From contig CM032232.1 in assembly GCA_019009955.1 (NCBI GenBank), forward strand, positions 139,663,501 through 139,727,500: DNA of 64,000 bases, given 5' to 3'. This DNA comes from Riptortus pedestris (taxonomy: Eukaryota; Arthropoda; Insecta; Hemiptera; Alydidae). Within the stretch, counting starts at the first letter, position 1, and each line of letters begins with the position of its first letter. The position numbers and the translations under genes are program-made. The notes beneath the pieces were generated by a model. It worked only from the letters and a program-made list of their open reading frames with translations. It had not been told where the DNA came from and ran no database searches. Positions 1 through 11,762 of the stretch are shown piece after piece.

Positions 1-38
<38 letters not shown>

Positions 39-517
39 CAAAAAGTTGTTACGCTCTAGCGGTCGCAATTTCTGTTTGATCGGTACCAAACTCGATATTT
101 ATTCGTTTTATGTAAAAAGAAACATAAAGTTCGTTAATGGCTGAGATCTGACCAGTGGGAGGGGGGGATTTTTGACCATTCGAAATATCTCCGTTATTAT
201 GTGTCGGATCGAAAAAGTGTATACAATCAATCTTATTGCAAATTACGTTTACTATAAATATTGTATTATAAATTTATTCGCTATCACGAATATTAACCGA
301 GATATTTGCATTTGTATTCTTTGTGTGGTCGGAAAAGTCGGATATGTTCGGGACTTTCCGCCGAAAGCTAGTTTGTCCGTTTCCGTAACTGTTCGTCCCT
401 CATGAATTGGTTTAGAGACTCGTTAATACTACTGTTATTAGTAGGCAGATTTCTCTATTGTAAAACTTCACGTGGGAAATCTGCTTAGTTTACGCAGCCC
501 CTGCGTGACGGACTTTT
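1..517 (+). mobile_element. Helentron-like (HINE-type) element, cut by the window start
   Basis: The copy begins in its (TA)n core and runs through ACGCTCTAGCGGTCGCAATT, CCGAGATATTTGCATTT and GTGGGAAATCTGCTTAG to the hairpin CGCAGCCCCTGCG and GACGGACTTTT at 517. A further scrap of the same end lies at about 706-752. Confidence 0.75.
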
Positions 518-540
518 CAATTTCAGTCAATAACAAATAT

Positions 541-907
541 GATCTTTAGTGTGATATTTTTTCATAACGCAAGGTTTAAAGCTTCCTTAAACATCATTAT
601 TCCCCCCCCCCCATTTTTCTGCCTTCTACTAATTCTCATTTTCTTCTATTTTTCAAGGAAATAGGAAATGGGTGGGAGATGACATCACAAATCTGTCATA
701 CTAGTTCGTGGAAAATCAGCTTAGTTTACACAGGCAGTGACGGATGTTTGATTAACCTTAAAATATGTATTAATGTTGATCTAGGACTTGATAAGATAGT
801 TTTAAACGACGATATCTTATATGACATTCGAATGAAGTAATTTTAAATGGAGTGCAGCGAAACATTTTGTCTTTAATGTGTGTACAAGAAAGCAATATGA
901 ATCAGAC

Positions 908-942
<35 letters not shown>

Positions 943-1345
943 TCACCTGATATAGAGGATCATGTAGTCGCGGCACGTAGAAATACATTAAATATAGGTT
1001 ATATTAAATATTTGGGATAGCTGAGGGCCGAATATCAGAAAGTGTTGAGGCAGAGCTATCTAGGAGCAGGCCAGCGAGGTAATGGCATCTTTCTCTCGAG
1101 CTATGAAAGAGATTCTCTCTGGAGAACTCCCTTCAAGAATCCATGTCCTCTCTCACCTCCTTATTGTATGAATTCCTACAGGAGTCACATACACATATTT
1201 CATTTTATTTCATTCTACGAAGGTATTAATGAAAAATTAAAGAAGTGGGAAAGGTTTTATTTTACTGAGTCGATACATCTGCATCTTTCACAATTATAAA
1301 TGTATTCAACAGAAAATGATATAAATAAATAAAAGAATAAGAACA
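541..1345. other. No assigned feature
   Basis: AT-rich sequence with a C run (602-612), a Helentron-like scrap at 706-752 and a T run (910-937). An 85-codon frame at 1,042-1,299 shows no recognisable domain. Confidence 0.5.
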
Positions 1346-1349
1346 AGAA

Positions 1350-1680
1350 CGCTATATTTATTTATTTTATTAATATATTTCGGAGCTCCGCAACTAGAGC
1401 GATATTGATCTAAACCAAAAAACAAAACAAAAACAAAATATCGTAAACATAAGATAATAATAGAAAAGAACTAATAGAAAAGGAATACAACAAAACATGG
1501 GACACAACAAAGAACATCAAATACAAGGAAAAAAGTAATAGGTTACAACAAAACAAAAAAAATAGAAACCAGGAAAGAATAACTAAATGCCAAAATAGAA
1601 AATAACGAAGATACTACAACCAAACATAACGAAATACGAAGAGAAAGGTGAAACGAAACAATATATAACAATTATTTACG
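1350..1680 (-). mobile_element. Short retroposon with an I-type LINE 3' end
   Basis: Left to right it has an ATTTATTTATTTTATT tail, then GGAGCTCCGCAACTAGAGCG, then about 270 bp of A-rich sequence. Read on the minus strand, this is a T-rich body that ends with the same 3' sequence as the LINE copy at 11,763-12,577. Confidence 0.6.
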
Positions 1681-1860
1681 AATAAATAATTTAATAGGTT
1701 AAAATAAATTTGAAGACTCTTAAAATGAAATGCAATTTATTTATTTCAATTAAATGTTAATATAACCTAATAGGATACGCCAAATAATTTTGTAAAACAA
1801 TTGTCATTCATGTCAATTAGTTCCATTCCATATTTTTAAATAGAATTAGTACTTAAGGTA

Positions 1861-1912
<52 letters not shown>

Positions 1913-3224
1913 GTAACCTCTGGGTGTACATTGATTTTTTTTTTTTGCCAAATTTTACGATAACTTTTTGTTTCACATGTCATAGACACCATAACTGCAT
2001 TTTGTTTCTTTCGTGTCTGTTTGTTTATTTGTTCATAAACGGCTGAACCGAATTTTATGAAACATGGTATGTATATTACTACTAGCCCATCTTAGACATT
2101 ATAGTATATTAATATTCTCTGAGATGAACAGGAGTGGGGGTTATAAGGAAGCCTGAAATTAAAAATAGCGATATTTCGTTTCCTATTGGTTTTTCGGCGA
2201 ATATATACATAACAAAAGTTGTTTATTTTGTTATTTAAAGTAACTTTTGTTATATACACTTTCGTCTTATACCGAAGTATAAATGCGTAATACGCTAAAA
2301 ATTACAGTGGGACGCAACAATTTTATTTGGCACAAAAAACTCAACCGAACTAAATAAAACTCGGTATGCATATTAGCACTAGTGTCTTCATTATAATAAG
2401 CCGTATCAACATTTCTAGGGATGGGCTGGAGTGGGGTAAGGGAGGATTGAAATTAAGAATAGAGATGTTTCGTTTCCCATAGGTTTTTGGCAAATATGCA
2501 CAGGACAAAAGTAGTTTATTTTGTTATTTAGAGTTACTTTTGTTATGTACACTTTCGTCGTATACCGAATTATAAACGAGATATATTCTAAAACTTTAGC
2601 GGGAGCAAACAATTTTATTGGGCACTAACGATTTTACCTAACTTAACAAAACTCGGTATGTAAATTAGCATTAATTCTTCCAAGATTATAAGCTATATTA
2701 AAATTTTAAGGTACGAACGTGACCGGGGGTTATAAGGGAGACCTGAAATAAAAATTCGCTATATATCATTGTCTATTTGTGTTTTCGATAAATGTGCACG
2801 TAACAAAAGTTGTTTACTTTGTTATTTAGAGTAACTTTTGTTTTGTACATTTTTTCGGGAACAATGTATGAAGCAAGTAATTTGCGTGTAAATATTGATA
2901 TGCTCAACAATTCTTTCCAATTTGAACTACCACGTACTTCAATTGGAAAAATTAATTGAAATCTATGTTAATATTTTGTCCTTAATAATTCAAATCTATG
3001 CATAATGTACAGGAGACGGGAAATATGAAAATATGGAGGACAGTGAAGTCTCACATAAAAAATTAATTTTATTATTAACAAATCCACAGCAACGACGGGT
3101 ATTAACCCTAAACACTGGGACGGGTAAATGTCAAAATATTGTGCAAAGTAAAGCCTTCCCAAAAAAAATCCATCAGCATTCACCCTCAAATGAATTCCCG
3201 GGCGAAGCCGGGTATCTGAGATAG
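1913..3224 (+). mobile_element. Classical Helitron, non-autonomous, copy at the A left edge
   Basis: The 3' end has the hairpin CCCGGGCGAAGCCGGG (3,197-3,212) followed by TATCTGAGATAG|T, a one-base variant of the CTAG|T end expected for Helitrons. Inside are about three diverged tandem units of roughly 290 bp, each with a GGGGTTATAAGG-type motif, then TTTCGTTTCC, then a stem AACAAAAGTT...AACTTTTGTT. No Rep/helicase frame is present. A 63-codon frame at 3,033-3,224 has no recognisable domain. The left edge of the segmental duplication (2,471) lies inside this element. Confidence 0.75.
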
Positions 3225-3229
3225 TTCCT

Positions 3230-3684
3230 TATAAAATTAGATCAACTGCCATGAATACAATTTATACATCTATATATTGTATAATTTATCTATCATTTTT
3301 AATTAATTTATTTCCCTAATAATCTTAATATAGTAAGTAGTAGATATAACTTACATTTTGAATTTATTGGAATGGAAATTTATTAAAAAAAATCACATGC
3401 TTCATAAATGATGAGAAACTTATTCCACGTTAAAGAAACAATGTAAAGCATCATAAATTATTTTTTGACCTACTTTTATGACGAATATTATTTTTATTTA
3501 GTATCTCAACATTTTTGATATTATTCATCTTGAGTATAAATATATCGTTCATGCATGAAGTTCTTTTTCTAAGCAAACAATATTTTTTAATAGATTACAT
3601 ACATTACATACGTCAGTTTTGTATCGAGGTCGAGCCCAAGATAAAGTTAGATATTACAATTTAATAAATTTAAATTTTGTTTAC

Positions 3685-3723
<39 letters not shown>

Positions 3724-4185
3724 GTACATTATTCATTACAAATTTTCCAGCCTTTACAGGTAAGGAAAAATTATTCAGTTGTGTTACATAACGTACAAAT
3801 TAAGGAAACATCTTTTTATCACTACAGTTCTATAAAAATACCAATCTGCATTTAATCATAATATGGGTTAATTTTTTTAAAAATCTCCAATACATATCTA
3901 GATGCTTGTTACATAAATTATTAAATAAAATAACTAGAAAATTAAATGTGGGATTAAATAAAATTGAATATATAACTGAATTGAAAAAAACTATTTTAAC
4001 TGACCTATATAGGCTGAAAACAATAGAATAAATAATAAAAATTCACTTTATAATTCCCCTGAATTTAACCAAATAGACAACGTTTTTCTAAATATTTTTC
4101 TTTATTAGGAGTATTAATAATGTTGATACTATTCATGTGTTTGTACACCACCACATACCTATTTAATTTAATGTGCTAATAAAGA
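3230..4185. other. Unassigned AT-rich DNA shared with segment B
   Basis: This matches 25,060-25,640 and 26,265-26,500. It holds a TA tract at 3,688-3,717. The part after about 4,075 is missing from B. There is no coding signal. Confidence 0.5.
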
Positions 4186-4278
4186 ATTGTTGGGTGTCGG
4201 CTAATATATAGTTTCTTAATTCTTCAAATACAGTCTTTTATTCAGTGTGCTCACAGTTTCGGGCCGACACCCAACAAT
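4186..4278. repeat. Short element with 16-bp inverted ends
   Basis: ATTGTTGGGTGTCGGC (4,186-4,201) and its exact inverse (4,263-4,278) enclose 61 bp. It lies in a 350-bp block of segment A that segment B lacks. Confidence 0.8.
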
Positions 4279-4593
4279 CAATAACCAGTCTATAACCAAC
4301 GGCGAACAATACAACTAATGATAACTTAATTTAACTTTTTTCTAACACATTATTGGTATTTTATTGACATTCCCTTACTGCAAGAATGGAAAAAATAAAG
4401 TCTTTATTATAACGTAAACTCTATAAGCCATATAGTGGAGAAGAGCATTTTAACGAGAAAGTTTATTTAATACACAATGTTTTGACATGTGTTGCCGTTT
4501 CAGAAAATTAAGTAGAAAACTGTTAAAATATGTATAAAATAAATAGGGGGAATTGAAGAAATTATTTTTCCCTATATTCAAGTGCTCAAAGAA

Positions 4594-4653
<60 letters not shown>

Positions 4654-4933
4654 TCCAATGCCTTTATATTCAAAAGTTTATTATAGTACATAATAACTGA
4701 AAATAATTTTAATGCGACTAAATGAAAACAAACGAAAACAATATGTAAATTCCTTTTTATATTTTCCCGAATCGAATGAAATTAATTAATACTTTTAAAC
4801 TTTATAAGTTAAACAAATTGGACATTAAAATTAATCTTTATTCAGCATTTTGATATTGGGGCGTTTGCAACCGCGGCAAAAGAAAATAATCTATCTACTA
4901 AATTATTTTCCCTATATATAATGGCTCAAAGAA

Positions 4934-4998
<65 letters not shown>

Positions 4999-5029
4999 TA
5001 ATAAAAATCTTTATTAAATAGCTGGCCAA

Positions 5030-5160
5030 AGTTATATCACTCAATCCCAAAAGTTTGTTATAAGACAAAAGTTTAATCAAAACAACATAAAATACATTTC
5101 CATTGCCGGGACCTGAACCCAATTTAGTAGAATCCAGCTTGAGTTCTGACAATCTCCTTT
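5030..5160 (-). mobile_element. Possible SINE with B-box-like motif
   Basis: The minus strand contains GGGTTCAGGTCCCGGCAATG, close to a polymerase III B box, followed by a T-rich body. The same sequence is at 27,050-27,180. The A box is weak and no target duplication is seen. Confidence 0.3.
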
Positions 5161-5164
5161 ATTT

Positions 5165-5850
5165 TCCATATTTCCCCCTTTTCTTTTTCAGCATTAATAT
5201 CCCAAGCCTTGAAGCTTATCGTCTAAGTTAAGAAAAAGTTTGCCGACTGGCAAAAGGCTGCTTTTCTGCAGGGCTTTCATCCTGTCCCAAGTGAACCCGG
5301 ACTAACATTCAAACTCCCCCTAACTTGTAATAAAAAGTTTCGCTAAGCTGTAACTCACAATATTTCGTTTCAATCTCTTCAGATGAGCTCTTTATCAAGA
5401 GGCGAGAGACATTGTATCTCCTGGATTTGGAATTTATATCTATATACCACCACGTACCAATTCCCTTCCTTGTCGAAATTCTCTCTTGCAACATCAGTGG
5501 GGCAAGACTGGAGGGTAGATTAATGTTGTAGTCTGCTTGCTCATACTGGCTAATATTCTATCATTAGTCAGCTGATGCAGGCTACAGGCTACCGAGGGAT
5601 GCCTGTCTAACAACTCTTGCCTTAATCGAATTTTCTCCACTCATGCCCTTACTAGTGTGAATCGAATTTTCCTCATGATTCCTTTATTGCCGGATAGTCT
5701 GATGCAGAATGCAATGGGAAACCACTGCATGCTCTTGCGACCCTTTCTCAGTCTCGTGAAAATGAAGTATACCTGTTCACGAGACCAATTCCCAGGTGTA
5801 ACCTGTAAATACTACGTACATTCCAATACTAAATAAAGAGCCGACTAGTA
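5165..5850. other. Unassigned, less AT-rich DNA shared with segment B
   Basis: It matches 27,185-27,880 closely. A 61-codon minus frame (5,309-5,494) carries a stop and a 6-bp deletion in segment B, so it is not a conserved gene. No repeat family is recognised. Confidence 0.5.
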
Positions 5851-6766
5851 GAGCAGGAGCAGAGTGGGGCAAAATTGTAATCACAATTACAAGTTATTAG
5901 TTGGAATATAGTTACAATTACAACTACTAATGTAACTAGTTATTGATAATGGGCAACTACATGTTTCAAATAAAGTAATTGTAATTGCAATTTCACAACT
6001 ACAGTTAGTAGTTGAGAAAATCAGTAGTTCAAAAAACAATTACAGTTACTTAGTAGTAGTTGTAGTTACTTTAATTAACCGTGTGAAACACTGACTGAAG
6101 TAATTGAGGCTGTTAAATAATAACCACATCCAATGTCTTTATATTCAAAAGTTTATTATATTACATATACTACATTATTATAATAACTGAATATAATTTC
6201 AATGCGAATAAATGAAAACTAACGAAAACAATATGTAACTTCCTTTTTATATTTTCCCGAATCGAATGAAATTAAATAATACTTTTGAACTTTAAAATTT
6301 AAATAAATTTGCCACTAAAATTACTCTTTATTCAGCATTTTTGTAAGACAGGCTATTTGATTTTGGGGCGTTTGCAATCGCGGCAAAAGAAAGTAATCTC
6401 TCTACTGCTCTGCTCCAAAAAACAAGGTGTTCTCGTCCTCACTTACTGCCACTCGTTGTAATTTTTTTCAAAAATCTTTTCGTCGCCGACGACTAGTGTC
6501 GGATATAGAAGACAGACTGGAGTGCCCTGCGAGAGAGTGACAAGAAGCGATAGGCCGAACAAGAGAGTGTGCTGATAAGAGCATCGACCTTCAGTTCTTC
6601 TGACATATTCTGTTTGCCATATTCTGTGCACCGATTGAACATGGCTCGTCTCAGATGATCCATTCATCACCACCACGAAAGTAAATATTTAGAAGAAAGA
6701 AAGAAAATTTTATTTGGACCAATACATAAGTATTATACACAAATGGATGTTATTTTACAAGATTTG

Positions 6767-9700
6767 TTACAAAATTAAAAGATTTTGGTACAATTTAGGA
6801 CGTAGTCGCCCTTCAGTCATAGCACCTAAATTATAATGAGTTGCTCCACTTGACATTGGGAGGCTGGCATGATACTTCCTTACAAGTTGTTGAAGATGTA
6901 CTGAAATGGGAGCAACCTCCAATTCCCTGTGGATTTGGCTGTTCCTAACAAACCAAGGAGCATTCGCCGCTATTCGAAGTACTTTGCTCTGGAAGGACTG
7001 TAGTCTCTTTTTGTGTGTGTTGCTGATGCCCAGCCAGACTGGGCATGCGTATCAGAGTTGGGCAGTAGTTAACTAATTTCAGTAGTTAACTACATTTTAA
7101 CTACTAACTACAAGTAGTTAACTAATTGAGCAATTAATAACTACTAGTTAGTACTTAAAATGTAGTTAACTACTTCTTTTAACTACAATAATTGTAGTTA
7201 TTCTTTTAACTACTAACTACTAGTTAAAAAAAGTAGTTAGAATTTTAACTACTAACTACTAGTTGGTAGTTAACTAAAAAAAAATAGTCAATTACCAGGA
7301 TAGTTAACTACTATTGTAATTAACTACTGTATCAGTGAGTCAACTACAAATTCAACTATCAGTTTACTGAACTCTCAGACAAATTCTGAGGTGGTCCTTG
7401 TGGAGGGGAGGGGATTTCTTGTCAAGAAAAAGTCCCCTCGTATAATAACAGTAATAATAAGGTGGGGGAAGTTTTAAGCAGGATTAATTACAGGAGAGAC
7501 ATCGGTATGATTTGCAAATACATAGGCAAAATGCCCATATCAACTAAGAGTGTACCTTACGAAAAAATCCCGGTGAAGAGAACAATTCATGTACTAATGG
7601 TATTTAATGTTTTGTATTTTTAAAGTATACCACTTTTGTACTTTGGACACTTTTGTTTAGTATTGGTATCATGTTTCTGAAAATGAAATAACCAAAAACA
7701 CTTTAGCGAGCGCTTAAATAACCACACACACAGCAGTAAGATTATACATGCAAAGTGTTGGCTAATAACTGACCAAACCTCATGAATCCCCCCTAAAAAC
7801 TATACACACACTCTCACACACACACACAAATAATAATTAATCAGCGTAGTAATTTAATTTAGGCTTGTTTTCACCTCATGTGAACTATGAAATGTACCTG
7901 ACAAGACACCAATTATTATTTTAGTACTTTATTGGCATACTAATTTATGGTTTAACTGAGCCCATAGGTTTAGTCTCCCCCTGCTATAAAGTCTGTAGTT
8001 AAACTGTCTCAGAAGATGTTAAACACTAAAACATACAGCAGTAAAATTGTGTTGCAATATTGTATTGATTAATATCGCTATGCCAAATTAAAAAAAAAAA
8101 AAGGAAAAAAATATAAAGTAGTTAGTAGTTAGTAATCGTAACTACCAACTACTTTTGTAATTAACTAATTTTGTAGTTAACTACTTTTGTAGTTAACTAC
8201 AAAAGTAATTAAACATTTTTAACTACTAACTAGTAGTTAGAAACATGTAGTTAACTACAAAATTAATTAACTACAACAGTAGTTATTAGTTTTAACTACT
8301 TTCTGCCAAAGTTATTGTAGTTAGTAGTTGTAGTTAAAATTACATTTTGCCCAACTCTGATGCGTATGTTAATATAGGGAGTATGAGTGTTTTGTAAAGT
8401 AGTGTTGTGCAAGTCAGTTTCAGTGGTGTATTTTTGTTCATTAAAGGGTATATTTGTGTAAGTCGTGTTTGTGCTTGTTGCAGTTTAATGTTGATATGAT
8501 GTCGCATTGTAAGTCGTGTGTCCAAATGTACTCCGAGATAGCGGATGCTCTGGTCCTTCGGTGTCCAAGGAATTGAGTGATGCCCTATTATCAGTTCAGG
8601 AAGATCTTCGTTCTTGAAACGACGAAGAGCAAAAATCTTGGCCTGCGTTTTATCAGGGTTTAACGAAAGCTTCCAGTTCTTGAACCATCTTGATCTGTTT
8701 GGAGGTCGAGTATACTGATTCTTCTTGAGTGAGGAGGAGTGTATCGTCTGCGAATGTAGCTAAGACAGAATTTTCCGCCTGCGGGATATCACTACAGTAG
8801 AGGATGTACAGCAAAGGGCTAAGTATAGATCCTTGCGGTACGCCAGCTCTGATATTCCGGTTCGTGCTGAGAGTGTTGTTTACTTTCACTTCAAATGTTC
8901 TTCCTTGTAAGAAGGATGTAATAATACTATAGAGGTATGCTGGAGTGTTTGTAATCCTGAGTTTGTGCAGCAATCCTTCGTGCCATACCGAGTCGAAGGC
9001 ATTTGAAACATCGAGGAAGAGCCCCGTTGTATACTGCTTTTGCTCGAACCCTTTTGTAATGACTTCCGATACCCTTTGAAGTTGTTGGACGGCTGAGTGA
9101 TGAGGTTTGAAGGCAAATTGATGGTGAGGGATGAAGTCCGTAAGATGCCTTCTAAGTCTATCATTAAGCAGTCGTTCTAGGAGCTTCCCCGTCGTGTTAA
9201 GGAGGCTTATCGGGCGGTAATTTGCTGGGTTTCCTCGGGGTTTTCCTGGTTTGTTGAAGAATATGACATGAGCGTGTTTCCATTTCCCTGGAAAGTATGC
9301 TCGTCTGAGGCAGGCGTTAAAGATGCTTGTGAGGAGGGCAATACATTTGCGGGGAAGCTTCTTCAAAACTGCATTGCTTATTTGATCTTCACCAGGAGAT
9401 TTCTTGAGGGGAAGCTTGTGAATAAGTGAGGCTATCTCTTTGGGGGATATAAAGTCAATGTCGTGGTTCGTCAGTCTAGTATGTATGAAGGATGAGGATA
9501 CTGTTGCGTCTGTTTCTGGGTCAGTATAGTTTGATGTTTGGAATTTATTTTCTAGGTAGTCTGCTAGTAATTTAGATTTGTCCTCGTCGGTTAAGGCTGT
9601 AGTGTCTCCATTAGTCAGTGAAGGTATTTCAGTAGTTTGGTTGAGTAGTCGTTTAGTCTCTCGCCATAGCATTGGGTCACCTGTATTCATGTTAGACAAG

Positions 9701-10743
9701 AATGTTTTGTATTTATCGATTCTGTCGTTGTCTAGTTCAAGCCTAATTTTCCGAGATAAAAAATTGACCTCGCGTTTAATTTCTGGCTCCCTTGTTCGTT
9801 GCCACCGCTTGCGAAGAATATTCTTTTTATGAATAAGCTCCAGAATATTTGGGGGAGTAATAGTATGCGTCGCCTGGCGTTTGTAGGAAGTGGCCTTAAG
9901 GGTTGAATTTTGAATAGCTGGATAAATATTGTTTGTTAAAGTCGAAATCGCTGTGTCTATGTCGTGATTGGTTCGGTAAGAATTTGGGATGACGGTTTTG
10001 TCGTGCATATCGGTCTTGAATTTTTGCCAATCAACTCCAGTAATGAGTCTTGTAGGTGGTGGTACTGGTTTTGGTCTTTCCTGGAATGTTATTATTACTG
10101 GAAGGTGGTCAGAGTCCAGTTCTGTCAGTTCGTCATGGAATATAGGTGAGTGGAAATTTTGTATTAATGTTATGTCTAGAATGTCGGGTTGATATCGTCG
10201 TTGTGTCGGATAAAACGTGGGTTCGTCCGGTGCAGTAATAATGAGTCCTAAGTATTCGGAAATAGTCATGAGTTGTGCCCCATTGTTATTTTGTTTTCTA
10301 CATCCCCAGGAGACATGCTAACTATTGAGGTCTCCTACCAAGATAGTGGGATCACCGGTAAATATTTTTGCGAAATCTGTTTGAATAAGCCTCGTGCCAG
10401 GGCGGTTGTAAGCTGATATTATTCTTAGGAAGCTGTTATCGTGAAGATCCAACCCCACCCCAACAGCCTCGAGATGATCTAGGGTTGGAAGCAATAAATT
10501 ATGGTGAGAAATGGACTTTTTTACTAATATTGCAACTCCTCCACGTCGTGTTTCTTGGTCCGTTCTGTATATATTGTATCTGGGAGTTCGGTATTTGTCG
10601 GTGTTTATGAGGTGTGTCTCAGTTATGCAAGCGATGTCAATGTCATGTCTATTCAGGAAATTGGTTAATACGTTTTGCCTAATCTTTAGGCCGTTGGCAT
10701 TCCAGTTGAGCAGAGAAAGATTTCTTATATTAATCACTGCCAT
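6767..10743 (-). pseudogene. Jockey-like LINE ORF2 (endonuclease and reverse transcriptase), broken
   Basis: ORF2 encodes the enzyme that nicks the target and copies the LINE RNA. The N-terminal apurinic-type endonuclease shows LLNWNANGL, TETHL, GDLNS and SDHLPV (the SDH motif is at residues 53-55 of the frame that starts at 10,269). The reverse transcriptase shows NYRPISLLN, GVPQGSILSPLLY and the catalytic FADD (residues 506-509 of that frame). Three lesions are visible. The first is an in-frame TAG at 10,318-10,320, immediately after GDLNS. The second is a frameshift near 8,690, after which the frame continues with WFKNWKLSLNPDKT. The third is the hAT-2 insertion after LPILTYA. Past hAT-2 the frame resumes as CPVWLG and runs to TAA at 6,767-6,769. 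The start is the ATG at 10,743, which overlaps the ORF1 stop. The clade call rests on motif resemblance and the absence of RNase H. Confidence 0.9.
7053..8359. mobile_element. hAT-2, non-autonomous hAT-type transposon
   Basis: A 1,307-bp element has 12-bp terminal inverted repeats (CAGAGTTGGGCA at left, TGCCCAACTCTG at right). It is flanked by a perfect 8-bp duplication, ATGCGTAT, at 7,045-7,052 and 8,360-8,367. Eight-base duplications and CAG-type ends are typical of hAT. Both ends carry dense degenerate sub-terminal repeats of the type TAGTTAACTAC (about 7,065-7,350 and 8,115-8,340). There is no transposase frame inside. It interrupts the reverse transcriptase frame of the Jockey-like LINE, and removing it with one duplication restores that frame. 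Confidence 0.92.
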
Positions 10744-10963
10744 GATTAACTGAGAAAAGGTTGGTTAGAAGCTGGGTTAGAAAGGATTTTATTTTAGGTA
10801 TAAATGGTTTTATTAAACTAAGTAGTATGTCTGTCAATTGATCGTCAGAGTGATTGGTGGCGTCACTGAGTTTAGGTATTGAGGTCTGTTGGTGCGGTGG
10901 CCTGTTTGTCCAGGCATTCGGTCTAGGGCGGTGTGTCGAGGAATCAGGGTCTGAAGTTGATGT
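10730..10963 (-). pseudogene. Jockey-like LINE ORF1, C-terminal remnant
   Basis: An open frame of about 78 codons precedes ORF2 on the minus strand. It starts at the truncation point of the LINE and ends with TAA at 10,730-10,732. The N-terminal part is rich in Ser, Thr, Pro and Asn. The end is hydrophobic and leucine-rich (DILLSLIKPFIPKIKSFL). In Jockey-type elements ORF1 encodes a nucleic-acid-binding gag-like protein. No zinc knuckle is visible, because that region would lie upstream of the truncation. The frame overlaps the ORF2 start by 14 nt. The assignment rests on position and open frame, not on a recognised domain. Confidence 0.65.
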
Positions 10964-11762
10964 AGTAAATATTTATATAGAGGCGATCAAAATATATTCG
11001 CTCTTTGGAACGTAATAAACAGCTGATCTATACGAAGTTGTAGTTATTACTCAATAACTACAGTTACAATTACAACTACTAATTGTAATTATTTTTATAA
11101 CTACTTTTTATTTCAATTAGTAGTTGGATTTTGGAATAGCAACTACAATTACTGTAATGGCGAAACCAAGAAAATGCAACTACAGTTACCAACTACATTT
11201 TTGTAACTGTAGTTGCAATTACAGAACTACTATTTATTAGTTGAAAAAGTAGTTGATTACAAAAGTATTTAATTACTGCCCAACTCTGGGCAGGAGTAAA
11301 TTGAGGAGGTTTTCCAAGGCGATACCTTCAGTGAGAATCGAATATTCAAAATTTCACCGTTACAATGAACCAGCTCGAAAAAGTACCTGTATTTTACGAA
11401 TCTTGTTGCAATAGTTTTCAGCCTTCAGTAACTCCCAACAATTAGTAACTAGTCGTTAACAATAAGTAGTTATTACTCGGTAACAATATTTCACGTAACG
11501 TCTTATTCCAAGGTCAAACCACAAATATTGTTCTCCACAGATCCTTATTATGGTCTAGACTGGAAAATGTTTATTTGATCTATACCATTCTCGATATTTA
11601 ACTATTTTATTCAACAATAAAGATCATTTAGTTAGGGATCAATAAATACATAAATCATTTCGAACAAAGATCATATTAGTTAAATGCTGAAATCGGACGG
11701 GGAATAGAGCACTTTACTGATTCCGTCTTCAAAAACCACCCTTTGTACTTGTTAAGTTATTA

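Larger units (their letters stand above)
6692..10963 (-). mobile_element. Jockey-like non-LTR retrotransposon, 5'-truncated
   Basis: The insertion is flanked by a perfect 12-bp duplication, AGTAAATATTTA, at 6,680-6,691 and 10,964-10,975. The same position in segment B (near 28,721) has one copy, so it is the empty site. On the minus strand the element reads: last 78 or so codons of ORF1, then ORF2 (endonuclease plus reverse transcriptase), a short 3' UTR with AATAAA near 6,708-6,716, and a TTTC-type tail next to the left duplication. About 2.96 kb is LINE sequence. The remaining 1,315 bp is hAT-2 plus its target duplication. The 5' end was lost at insertion, as is usual for LINEs. There is no RNase H region. 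Confidence 0.93.
5860..11288. mobile_element. hAT-1 copy A, split by the Jockey-like LINE
   Basis: The left end is CAGAGTGGGGCA (one change from CAGAGTTGGGCA) and the right end is TGCCCAACTCTG. The 8-bp flanks are AGCAGGAG (5,852-5,859) and GGCAGGAG (11,289-11,296), with one mismatch. The ends are filled with degenerate AACTACAATTAC repeats at about 5,870-6,110 and 11,030-11,280. Without the LINE the element is about 1.15 kb. A 77-codon open frame at 6,443-6,676 on the minus strand is present in both copies, but I cannot assign it to a transposase domain. hAT-1 predates the segmental duplication, because segment B has it at the same place. Confidence 0.85.

Noticed and set aside
6443..6676. 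77-codon frame in hAT-1, present in both segments, as a transposase remnant
   Set aside because: No BED finger, RNase H-like or hATC motif can be seen. Conservation is explained by the duplication.
9578..10192. Plus-strand frames of 61-84 codons over the LINE reverse transcriptase region
   Set aside because: They are antisense shadows of the minus-strand LINE frame, as are those at 8,886-9,164, 10,511-10,753 and 12,326-12,550.
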